Positions 1-10,620 of a DNA stretch of 64,000 bases are shown here, piece after piece; position 1 is the stretch's first letter, and every line of letters begins with the position of its first letter. The stretch covers positions 47,805,016-47,869,015 of the forward strand of contig NC_052019.1 in the NCBI RefSeq assembly GCF_015832195.1, read 5' to 3'. The notes beneath the pieces were generated by a model that did no database searches, was not told the DNA's origin, and saw only the letters and a program-made list of their open reading frames with translations. The DNA comes from Motacilla alba alba. Its lineage: Eukaryota > Chordata > Aves > Passeriformes > Motacillidae. Position numbers and translations under genes: made by a program.

Positions 1-281
1 ATGTTATTTTCCTGTTTGGACCTTTTATGCCTGTTTCTTTCCTTTTCTTTTCTCACCACCAGCCATCTTCAATGAATCTAGACACTGTTTTGCAAGGTTC
101 ATGCTGAAGAACAATTGTTTAAACGGCTGTAGCACAAATCCATGGTGTTCTTCTATAGACAGTCTGTGAAATCCAGGAAACCACATTTTAAATATAATGC
201 TGATATATATCTAGGGCAGTTTAAACAAATGCAGTCACTGTTGCAAGATACTTCCTTTGGCTACACTGATCTGGCAAGTTA

Positions 282-330
<49 letters not shown>

Positions 331-414
331 TTAAATCCCATGTGCGCTTGCTTTGAAGTCAAGGGGATTACTTGTGTGTTTATATACTCTGGTGGTTTGA
401 GGCTTTAAAACATA
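1..414. other. Intergenic left flank
   Basis: No gene is visible. The stretch is AT-rich and contains a dinucleotide microsatellite listed separately. A short open frame crosses it, but part of that frame is an Ile-Tyr run encoded by the microsatellite, so it is not a protein. Confidence 0.6.
285..328. repeat. (AT)22 microsatellite
   Basis: An uninterrupted run of 22 AT units is read directly from the sequence. It is probably polymorphic in length. Confidence 0.97.
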
Positions 415-1800
415 GGAGGACATTTGACATTTAGAAAAGTAGGGCTGGAAGGGGCCTCAAGAAGTCCCCCTTCTGCAGAATTGGTTATATTTGTATCATT
501 CCTTAAAGAATTGATGTTTTTTTCTATGCTGTTCTTAAAAACATCTGGTGATAGAGATTCCAGATTTCATAGTTTTCCCAGGCTCCATCCCAGTACTTCA
601 CTGTCTTTGTTATTATAAATGTTTTTCTCTAATGTCTGACCTGCATCTGTCTTGCTGGAAATTAAAGCTGTTATTCATCAGACTTTGTAACATGCAAGAA
701 CCCTGTGTGTGACAAACTCTTGCACATTCAAAGTCTTTAAATTGCCATCCCAAAAATTCTCTTCTCTGAAGACTCTAGAATTTGCAAATCTTTTTGCCCG
801 GACACATTTTCTGGGCCTCTGGTCACTTCTGCTGCTTTTCTTCTGGGGCTCTCCAATTAGATCATCTCTGCCTTGCAGACTCTTCCTTTCCATCCCCCGT
901 TAAGTGTTACTGCTTTTCTTGACACCACAGTTATTCCTCAGCATCTCTTCAAACTCTGAGCCTCTGCACTTGGAGTTGTCCTGTGCATCACGTTTGTATA
1001 GTCTGCAAGCACAATAAGTGTGCTGTGTCGTGGGCAGATGATTTATGGAAGTACTAAAACACAATCATATCCACAGCAGAGTTTTTTAATCCTCCTGTCC
1101 CCTGAGATGGCTTTGACTATGGGCAAATGATAACTTTCTCTATGCATTATGCCCAACCACTTTTGTACCTGTCTTGCAATTTTGTTCAGACCATGTTTTG
1201 TTAGTGTGCACGAGAGTGACATTTGAGACAGCACCGCAAGCTTTACTAAATCAGGAAACGTGACATCTCCTGCTCTGCTTCTGCCACAAGGCTTGTTCCC
1301 ATATGGCAGAAGGAAATTACATTGATTTGACAGGATTTATGCTCTAGAAATCCATAGTAGCTGCTATTCATTTCCATGTTATCTTCTAGGCACTTATAAG
1401 TAGTTTGAATACTTGTTCTGGTGTTTTTCTGAGGGTTGAAGACAAATTGGCAGGCTTGTAATTCCTTAGTTCTACATCCCCTGCTTTGCACAGCCAGATA
1501 TTCTGTTTACTTTTCCCCAGTCTTCTAGCACCTCATCTTCTATTCTTGCATTCCCAGAGGTGACTGTCCAGTGATTCAGAGAGCTCTTAAAGTGGCCATG
1601 TAAGATTCCTGAGTTGAAATACATTGTGCCAAATCAATTTGAAGATCTCTGATTTATTTAAGGGCATATTAATTTGCTCTTTTTAGGCCAATATCTTCCT
1701 GCCTCTATGTCTTCTGTTCCTCATCTTCATTGGCATCTGTGTCCTGTAGAAGTTTTACAACAGCACTATCAATTCTCCTAAACTGTTTATTTTGCCTTGC
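415..1800 (-). mobile_element. Degraded CR1-lineage LINE relic, minus strand
   Basis: The antisense 3' end lies near 415-480, where a 'gggctggaaggggcctcaag' segment resembles the CR1/L3-type 3' region. Translating the minus strand gives broken pieces of the CR1 reverse transcriptase. About 1246-1491 has a CLEDN...GFLEHKSCQ..VISF pattern like the RT finger/palm region. About 1043-1234 has KHGLNKIARQVQKWLG, like the conserved KxGLDxxxxxWxxNWL stretch. Frames are shifted and carry stops, so the copy is long dead. It looks much older than the CR1 at 37.9 kb. Exact borders and subfamily are uncertain because I compared with remembered consensus text, not a database. Confidence 0.72.
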
Positions 1801-3811
1801 ATGAAATATCTGGAGTTTAGATTGACTGCCAGGGTTAAATCCTGCTGGTATCAATGATTGTGTTGCTTTTGGATCAAGCCTTAATTGTAGAGCATGGAAA
1901 GAACCTTGCTTTTTGGCTCCTTCTTGGACAGTAATGTTGCTGAAGAGTGAATGGAACTAACTGCAATAATGGAACCTGAGGTGGACTGTGATTTGGGATG
2001 CTTGCTCACCAACTTGTGTATAGGAGGGTTTGAGCTGTTGTATTGATTTGTTTTCAATGAGAACAAATGGCTCAGCTGTCACTCTGGGAGCTTAATGAAC
2101 ACTTATGCCAGAGTGCCTGCTCCTCTTTGCTAGATCTGAGAATTTATTTAAGCAAATATATAGTATGTTTAGAGAATAAATGAACGACATTGTATTTACC
2201 TCCTGAAGATTCTTGTTTGTGGTGGCACTTCCTCATTTGCTGCTCTTCACTGTTGTTGGTCAGGTACCAGCATGGTCACTTTATCCTTTATCTGCTTCCC
2301 TAAAAAAAGTAAAGTAGGGAGCACCCTACTTTAGTTAGAAACTTGATTACGTTTTTGTACATAACAGTTTCTGTAATGTCAATTTTTCCATAGTCAAAAC
2401 AGGAATGTTCAGTTGAGGTTGCTCTTGAGCTGGTAAGAATTCACTGTATATAGATTAAAACTTTCAGTGCTAATTATAATACATTTCTGAGGGCTTCTGG
2501 TTTCCTTCCTATAGGAGAGTATTTTCATGCCTATTATATTTTGGCATAATCTATTTTTCTGAAAGGAAGAAATGTAAAAATTCAGTAGCTAAGGTTGTAA
2601 TTTTAAGAGGTGCAATGAGAGACTAGGCTAAAAGAAACTGCAATATTCTATATAAATTCATGGAGTGTTCTAAGAAAATGTGTCAATTTTATGAGGGCGC
2701 TTATGGAAAAATTCTGATTTTGTGTGGATTTGGGTGAAAAGGTAAATTTGATGGGTTTTCTGAAAATGGCTGGATTTCACTGTTTCCATGAAATCTATGA
2801 CAGCCATGGAAAAATGCACAGTTCTTGTCACAGAGGAAATTTTTATTGCAGTTTGCAGAACTTTTATTTTCTGTGTACATCTGTTCCTCTGACACATATT
2901 ATGCATTCTGGACCTCTTCCTCATCTTGTAGTCTCTTCCTGTGAATATTTTACCCTTCTTCATGGATGCATAGTGCTCTGATCCTCAGATGATAGAAATC
3001 CATGACTGCCTACAAAGGAGGTTCAGTATGCGAATGTGAGTGGGGGAAGGGCAGGAAAAGTAAGAAATACTAAATACAGTCCTGGGGATTTTGTATTTTA
3101 TCATAATGCTAGCTTATTTTATGCAATATAGGAGGGAAAATAATCAGGACTAAGGAATAGGAATGATTTATCATATTTAACATGAGATCTAAGCAATGTA
3201 GCCTCAAAAGCCACCTACCTGCAATCTGTGAAATCTGGGCTTGTGTGGAGAGTCCAGCACAAGACCACCCGAGGAGCATATAAAGCTTCAGAGGAGAACA
3301 AGTGTATTGTGGCATCTCAATTTATCCTCTAAGCAATGCCCTCGTTGGCTAGGACACAAGTGTGACTCTAGCGTGCTCATGTTGTTCCCCGTCTTCATAG
3401 AGGCAGCAGAGCTGAAATAGATCTTGCTTTTCAAGGAGAGAAATTAAGACACAGAGGAGAAAAGAAGTGCATCCTCAGACAGGTCTTGAAAATCAATGGG
3501 GAGATGAGGTGAAAACTTACACGAAGGCTGTGTCAGAAGGGCATGGGAAATGACAAAGAAAAAGCGATATTAGGTAAGTAGAGGAATTAGAAGAGAAAGA
3601 GTTGTGAAGCAGATTGAGCTGAATCTATGAAAGGTTTTGAATGAAGAAGTCTGAACAGTGTCTTGAGACAAACAGGGAGCCATCTGATTAGCTTTGATTT
3701 AATGATATTTTTTAACATATTTGTGTGCCTGAGCAGCCAGAACTGAGAACAATCCTGAGAGAAGCCTCTTCTGGGGAATTGCCTTTGCCTTAGCTGAGGG
3801 AAAATGTGGAG
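1801..3811. other. Intergenic, no feature recognised
   Basis: AT-rich single-copy-looking sequence. Open frames here (for example on both strands near 2670-2980) overlap one another, lack domains and have no splice context that would make them credible. I see no RNA gene. Confidence 0.55.
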
Positions 3812-4284
3812 TGTCCTGGTTCTGGCTGGGATAGACCTCATTTTCTTCTTAGTGGCTGTTGCAGTGCTGTGTTTTGGATTTAGTGTGAGAGTATTTAGTG
3901 TGTTGATGAAAACAGGCATGTTTTTGTTACTGCTGAGCCGTGCTTACATAGAATCTCAAAGCCTGTGCCTTAACCTACCCCACCGGCGAGGAGGCTGAGG
4001 GTGCACAAGGAGTTGGGAAGGGACACAGCCAGGATAGCTGACCCCAAATGACCCAAGGGATATCCCACACCAAAGGGTGTCATCATGGTCAGCATATAGA
4101 GCTGTGGGAAGAAGGAGGAAGACAGAGTCATTTGGAGTGATGATGTTTGTCTTCCCCAACAGTTGCCATGTGTGAAGGAGCCCTGCTCTCCTGGGGTGGC
4201 CGAACACCTGCCTGTGCAATGAAAGTGATGAATGAATTCCTTGCTTTGCTTTCTGGCACACGGCTTTTGCTTTGGCTGTTAAAC

Positions 4285-4403
4285 ATCATCACCTTTTGCT
4301 ATATTCTTTTGAAGGAGATTTTGGCCTGCTGAGACCTAGAACAGCTTTTCCCACTTGACCATCAAAAAACTTACAGTTCAGCTCTGTGCATTTGTGCTGC
4401 ATG
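4285..4403 (+). repeat. Local duplicate inserted in the LTR
   Basis: About 100 bp from 4285 match 5073-5170 at roughly 85% by eye, sharing the start 'aaacatcatcacctttt'. A further 16-bp exact match links 4390-4405 to 4925-4940. Because the copy interrupts the LTR, the downstream copy is likely the donor. Confidence 0.75.
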
Positions 4404-4530
4404 TTCAAGGCCAGGTTGGATGGGGCTTTGAGCAAACTGATCTAGTGGAAGGTGTCCTTGCCCATGGCAGGGGGGTCGGGACTAGGGGGTACTTACGGTT
4501 TCTTCCAACACAAAGTGGTGTACTCCATGA
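4404..4530 (+). mobile_element. Truncated CR1 3' end, plus strand
   Basis: The run 'caaggccaggttggatgggg', followed by 'agtggaaggtgtccttgccc' and 'ggcaggggggtc', is the typical 3' part of avian CR1 in sense orientation. The terminal ccttccaacccaaa-type tail is degenerate near 4500-4530. It sits inside the LTR and is therefore a later insertion than the LTR. Confidence 0.8.
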
Positions 4531-5072
4531 ATTTTCTCGCTTCTGCAATTTGATTCTCTTACCCCATTCCCACTGGTGAGGAGAGAGCAATTGGCTGCAT
4601 GGGTCTTAGTTGCTAGTTGGGGTTAAACCCTGACAGGGTGAAACATCACAAAGCACAGCAGAGGTGATGGTACTGTGGGTTATTACTCATGCAGGAAATG
4701 GAGAGGACATGAATATCAGGGTCCTGGATGATGTCATGTACCACTCCCACTGCCATGAGAAATGGGAGCCAGAAAGCTGACCCTGATGTTGGCTGTTGAT
4801 GCACAAGAAGGCTTATCTATATTTAGCGAAGCCAAGGGGAGGTTCTGAGGGGCAAAAGGAACAAATGGAAAGCAATGGCTGAGGTATGACAGAGTTGTTT
4901 GTATTAACTGCAGTGGACACAGGTATTTGTGCTGCATGTTACACAGTTGATTATTGACTGCTATCCACTCTCTTCACTGAACCTAGTAAGTTCCTAGGAT
5001 CTGTATTCCCTTTTTCTCAGTTTCTGTAAATGCTAAATAGATTTTTGCCATGTATAATGCTTTCCAGAGAAA

Positions 5073-5170
5073 ACATCATCACCTTTTGTTATATTATTTT
5101 GAAGGAGTTTTTGGTCTGCTGGGACTAAGAACTGCTTTTCCCACTTCCCCATCAAACAACTTGCAATCCA
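5073..5170 (+). repeat. Likely donor copy of the duplication seen at 4285
   Basis: This segment matches the LTR-internal copy about 790 bp upstream in direct orientation. It is not flanked by LTR sequence, which supports it as the original locus. Confidence 0.7.
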
Positions 5171-8100
5171 GTTCTCCTTTGCATAATCCTGTTTCAAATA
5201 TGAATAATATGAATCCTCCAGTTTATACTAGCAAGGAAATTGGTGTGGTTATATTTCATCATTGCCTTAGAGAAGAGGGGCAGGGCAGCTGCCAGGCTGT
5301 CTGTACAGATTTTCTTGCTGAAATCTAGTGAAGAAACTGTAGTTGTCTTGATAACATATTCAAGATGTTTTTCCCCTCTTTTGCTAGCTCACAATAGCAG
5401 GAAGTTGTGGCTGTGCACTTTTCACTTGCAGTAGATAACAGCCTTCCCACCTCATCCTCAAAGTTTACAGGTCAGACAAGGTCTTACTGTCTCTTTCTTT
5501 GGCTGCAGTATCTTGATATATCTGGCTCTGTCTTGGTGACACTCAGATCTCTCTAGTGATGCCTAAGTCATCTCTAGTTTTAGGGAGCTTTTCAACATAA
5601 AAAGGGGTGTTCAGTGCAAGGACAGCAAAGCCTGGAAGCAGATGTCTGTAATAGTATTGACCAAGTCAAGCCTGTAGTTCAGGGAGTCTGCACAAGGAGC
5701 TGTAGAAGGTTGGAGTAAGTGGTCTGCATCAGGCCTGTGTTGTGGTGACTTCACTTTTGCCAGGGAGCTAACACATGCTCTGCAGGGCTGATTACCAGCA
5801 GAACTTCTCCACTTCCACTCTTTGTGTATGGTCTCCACTTCCATTCTTTGTGTATGGCAGGGCAGGGTTGGAGTTTGTATCTCACTGGGGCTCCCGTGCT
5901 GCACCTGGTCCCTATGGTGTAGGAATCAAAGCCCAGCATGATGTCTTGTGGGGTCAGAACAAGATGTTTTGGTACTTCTAGTAAAGAACATAAATCAGTT
6001 TTGTTCTCTGAAATTTCCCAGTTGCTCCTTTTCCTTACATCTGGTGTATGCTTGTATGTTTTGTCAAGTCAGGTAGGAAGAAAATGTCCACTTGGTGTAA
6101 TACATTTTGGCAGACCTTTTTTCCCTAGAAGCAACTTGTGCCGATATTCTATTCTATCAACTAAATATACATGGCTACCGTCTACAAATTTATTCATGCT
6201 GATGGGCCCCACTTGTTAAAATTGGGCTGTTCACACCAGGTGCTGCAACCTTGACCATACATTTGTGGATTGGCACGCTTGATTAATATGAGTACAGAAC
6301 TGGAGGTCACAGTGCAAGGGCATGGACTATCCCAGCCTTTAATATCAAATGTACCCCATGAGTAAGGTAGATGGATTAGTAGCATCACAGGAGATCATAT
6401 AATTTTACCTCTCAACTTCATTGGTTATCTCCACCTTGGGAATCTCCAAAGACCCACTGAGAGATGTGACACCTGCATTCACATTAGCAGAGATCCATGT
6501 TACCTGTTGTGCTTGTTTCTTTCCACCAAGGAAGGGCTAGGTGACAACCCACATATTTCCTTTTGAGTGTTTTCCTTCAAAACAATTAGAGGCAGTGGGA
6601 CTTGGAGTGCCTGACACCCTGGTTTTTGCATGTATCTGACATCGTCATTTCTTCCCCAGAGTAAGCTGGCTAAATTGATTTGATTTTAAAGGAGTGAAGC
6701 ACTGAGACTATGCCTGACATTTTCAGAATTCCAGGACGCTGTGTTCCCAAATCAATATGCTGATTTAGTAACATAACTTATGCTCAGGAAGGCCATGTGA
6801 CTCTCTCAGACCCATCTATCTTAGTTGAACATTTCTATTAGAGCTGTGCAAATCCTTTCCAGGACTGCAAGTGCGATTTTACAAGTTTCCCAGTAGAAGG
6901 GGGTAGTGTGGAATTACAAATGCCCTGCTATCCCCTGCACCAAATACCAGATTTGAATATAATCCTTTTTCTTGTTTGAGTCTCAAGCAGGCACTGACAC
7001 AGGACCATCTCTGCATTGCTAGCAGTCAAAGAGACAGGTGCACACACCCATAGATGTGCAGATACAGCAGTAGTAGCCTACTGCCCATAAAATACGCACT
7101 TCCTTATGCAGATAAAGATCCATTTTCAAGCAGGTGCTTTAGGGAATGAAAAGATACACTTGAAAAGGTAAAAGGGGACCTCAAGAGACATTAAAGTTTT
7201 TTACAGATTTAAATAGAATAGTGCACAAATATAGTCTCTGTCTGTCTATGTGAAAACAAACCAAATACCATTTGGCTGTGTAGCTTTTTTAGTATATATC
7301 AAAAGTGTTTGGCTATAGGCCATTCATATTTATTATACCCATGGAAACAACATGTTGGAGGCAGCAAGAGCTGAGTCACTCAAACAAAAAGTGGCTTTAG
7401 GACACAGACAGTTGTGAGTGAGTTTCTTATTCTGGCAAAAGTGTTGATAAAAATATATCAGAAAAAAATGCTACCTTTCTTTGTTAAACATCAGATGGTG
7501 CAGCCTTCTTACGTGACACAATGCTTTGAGTTTAAATTTCCTTTTATTTATAAGGTACTGGCAGCTGAATCTCCTAATAGTGCTAGGAAAATCTTTGTGC
7601 GTTATTTCAAGGTGCACAGAAACTCTGTGTTTTAAATAGTGAGATTGTAGCAGTGAAGTTGCCTGCCTTCTAAACTGATACCGATTGTTTCTGTGTAGGC
7701 CCAGCTTTGACTGAGGGTATTTCAGTACCATCCTGTTTACCTGTTGGGAGATTTGCCTGATTACAACTTTTAAGAACCGGCTTACATTTATGCTGGAAAG
7801 TGTCTGCACCTTACCAAAAGACAAAAATTTTCTTCTCAGTGCCTTTCCCTACTCCAAGAAGCCAAAGAACTCCTGAAGGCATCACATATTTTATGCCCTA
7901 TGCAGTGGCTGGCAGAGCCCAGCACATCAGAATCCTTTGTGCTCACTAGGGAACCAGGATTTGAAGGATCACTAAACTTAGCCATTTTGTATATCAATCC
8001 ACAAGGCAGCACTTTAATCATGTATTTTCAAGGTTAGAGTGTTCATTTTGGCCTCATACTTGCTAAGTGGCACAGAGATGTTATGCACGGTACATGGTAA

Positions 8101-8579
8101 TGCTATAATTTATTGCTTTCTAAAAGCCACCCAAAGTACTGCACTGTAATCAAATAGCACTTCTTGATGACATTGCGTGCTCCAGATATAGCCTGAAACA
8201 GACTGACACAAATAAGTCATTTAAAGGTGCACAGCCAATCAGAAACTCTTGCCAAATGGAAGATTTGTGAATAAGCAGTTTTCTGGTTTTAAATTATGGC
8301 TTTGTCTTAATGAGACATTTGCTAACAATGAAGCTATGTACGTGCATTTGGTCTGTCCCTGCTACTCTAAGCAAGGTAACTGACATGGCCATATTCTGAT
8401 CTGCAGTGTGGGACCAAACTGAGCTTAGTTTGTCTTTATGAGGAGAAAATATTTCTGTTACTTCTGTTCCTTGCTTGACTTTGGTTAACAACCAAAAAAC
8501 CACAGTTTTTATACTGGGGAAAAAATCAGAAGACTTAGACAGAAGATGAAAGTTGCACTCAAAGTGCCTGTTTGTAAGG

Positions 8580-8636
8580 CTTTTCTTTTTTTTTTTTTTC
8601 CTTTCTTTTTTTTTCCTTTTTTTTTTTTTTTTTTCA
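8580..8636. repeat. T-rich low-complexity tract
   Basis: Three long T runs separated by CC(T)C interruptions. Read on the minus strand it could be a decayed poly(A) tail, but no retrocopy is recognisable beside it. Confidence 0.85.
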
Positions 8637-10150
8637 CTGTAGAACTGTGAATCTCCCACAATCTAATTTCTGCCTCAGTTGGTCAGTTGGTTCTTACAAA
8701 CATTATCAGGTTACTTTAGATAGTATCAAAGGCATTAGTTTTTATCAGGCTTGTATCATTTAAAATGTCTGTCTTTTGTTACACTTTGAAAGTCACTGTA
8801 GACAGTCTTCTTCCTAAATTCCCCTTTGTTTGTGAGACCCTCCAGTGACCACTTCCTACCTTCCAAGCTCACAGTTTGTAATGCTCCACCTCTTACCTTT
8901 GCCGAGGTGCTTCTGACTCCTTGAGTGGCCAGGCTTCTGCCTGTGCTGCTTTCTTGGCTCTACCAGACATCTGTGCTCAATGTCTCTGTGTTTACTGGGA
9001 TGTTGTACAGCCCAGTCCAGGCATCATTTCTGCTGCACTGTCACGCTGTCATTTGCCCACCAGTTACAGGAGCTGCTCTTTCATACCTCAAGGTACCTTG
9101 TCCGGCACCTTCAGGTACAGAAAACAGCCTCAGTTTCTCGTGACTGGGGGAGATGGGTAAATCTTGGCACATTTGCTGTATTTCTGAGACTACTGAAGAG
9201 GTGTTTGTAGGGGTAGGTCAGCCACCACATCTATGTGAGGCCAGATAACATTTACTAAGTGTCTGCTGGATTTTTAGAGCTCGCAGGGACAGGCATCATT
9301 ACTTTATTACCAATCATTATTGACAACAAGTAAACAAAGTTCATAGTATATTTAATATGGAACCTTATTCTCAGTGTAATACTGCTCTGTGTCTTTGTAG
9401 AAAATGTAACCTGTATCCCAGGAAACAATGGACTGCATTTGACATTGGGAGTATGTGTAACACTGTAAATACAATTTTGACACCTTAATTTGTAGAAGTG
9501 TAATATTTAGCTACGTCTGGTATATTTTAAATGGTTTTCAGCACAATTCACATGAACATAATTTGTTCTGTAAGACAACTTGGTCAACACTATGGTTCTT
9601 GGCGTCCTGTGTTCTGTAGCAGAAAGAGAAGCTGGCATCTTTATGCCTTGTGAAGCCAGTGGAAGTCTGTCTGTTGACTTTCATGGGGCTCTGGATTAGA
9701 TCTTTAATGAACATCTCCTGATATCATTATGGGAGCAAATATTGGAGCAGCATCATGAAAACTTCAGATTTAGTCGATAGGAAGGATTTATTAAATTTTT
9801 TTTTGAACATACAGTAGTTTGAAAATTGCTTCTTGAAAATTGCTTCTTCACCTGCTGCTCTGTTCATGCTTATCCCACAGTGACCTGAGCCACCCAAAGG
9901 ATTATTTTGTCAGAAAAAAAAGCTAAGGCCAAGATTAGGGCAAATGAAGAAACCATGCAAAATTAAAGCAAGGGGTTGTTTTGAAACAAATGGACAAGGT
10001 GCAAATACAAAAATCAAATCTGAATGCACCCAGAGAGATGTGGGGAGAACTTTTTGAACCTGTTAATTTCAGAAGTGTGGCGTGTTGGGTTGCAGAGAAC
10101 CTAGTAGTTTTGAAATGTAAACACATGGTATGTGAAACATAAACCACAGA

Positions 10151-10620
10151 ATTACTGAATCATGTTAATTTCACACTGCCCCCGCTTTGGACTAATTAGT
10201 GCAAATTAAATGTTGCACTTGTCAAGCAGAGCAGTTTGTGCACCATGTATTGCACTAAGAATTATTTTTGGATCCATTTGCACAATGTGGAAATAGTGTG
10301 AAAATATTTTTATTTCAATGAGTGGTAGTTTTACAGTCATTAGAAGATTTCTTTAATAGGCTTAGACTCCCATGGCCTCACAGCTGCATGAGGTCTGGTT
10401 TGCATTTAAAGGTGGGAAAAGATGTGGTGGGAAGGAGGACATTTAGCTGACTGGATTTACCTAATTACCCCCCACCCCATTCTAAAATGCCAGACAAGGC
10501 TGGTCAATTATCTATCCCTTCGTCAGAGGCCAATTGCTTAATTGCAAATTATCCATAATAATTACACAGCCAAATAACTACTGGATTTATTTTTAATGAA
10601 TGTGGAAGCCCTTAACAAGG
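10151..10620. promoter_or_regulatory. Candidate conserved non-coding element, homeodomain-site rich
   Basis: Dense TAATTA/ATTA-type and ATGCAAAT-like cores occur here (around 10190-10210 and 10515-10595, with 'ttaattgcaaatta'). This composition is common in enhancers within gene deserts of developmental regulators. Conservation cannot be tested from one sequence, so this is a suggestion only. Confidence 0.35.

Larger units (their letters stand above)
3812..4635 (+). mobile_element. Solo LTR of an avian endogenous retrovirus, interrupted
   Basis: The 5' end starts TGTCCTGGTTCTGGCTGGGA and the 3' end finishes in GGGGTTAAACCCTGACA, giving the TG...CA ends of an LTR. Between them are blocks I recognise from a common bird LTR: the 'ggctgagggtgcacaagga' box, a degenerate TATA-like element (about 4091-4104), and the 'gaattccttgctttgcttt' block. 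Near 4285 the LTR is broken by foreign sequence and resumes around 4531. No gag, pol or env sequence follows, so it is a solo LTR. A clear target-site duplication is not visible, suggesting age. The family name is not assigned because that needs a repeat database. Confidence 0.78.
4636..10150. other. Intergenic, no gene recognised
   Basis: No domain-bearing frame is seen on either strand. It holds the donor copy of the local duplication (5073-5170), a 26-bp near-perfect tandem duplication around 5809-5858, a T-rich tract (8580-8636), and a 14-bp tandem pair near 9822. The longest frames overlap on opposite strands and lack recognisable similarity. Confidence 0.55.

Noticed and set aside
4636..5072. 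Possible ERV internal region after the LTR
   Set aside because: No primer-binding site, gag, pol or env similarity and no second LTR; treated as solo LTR.
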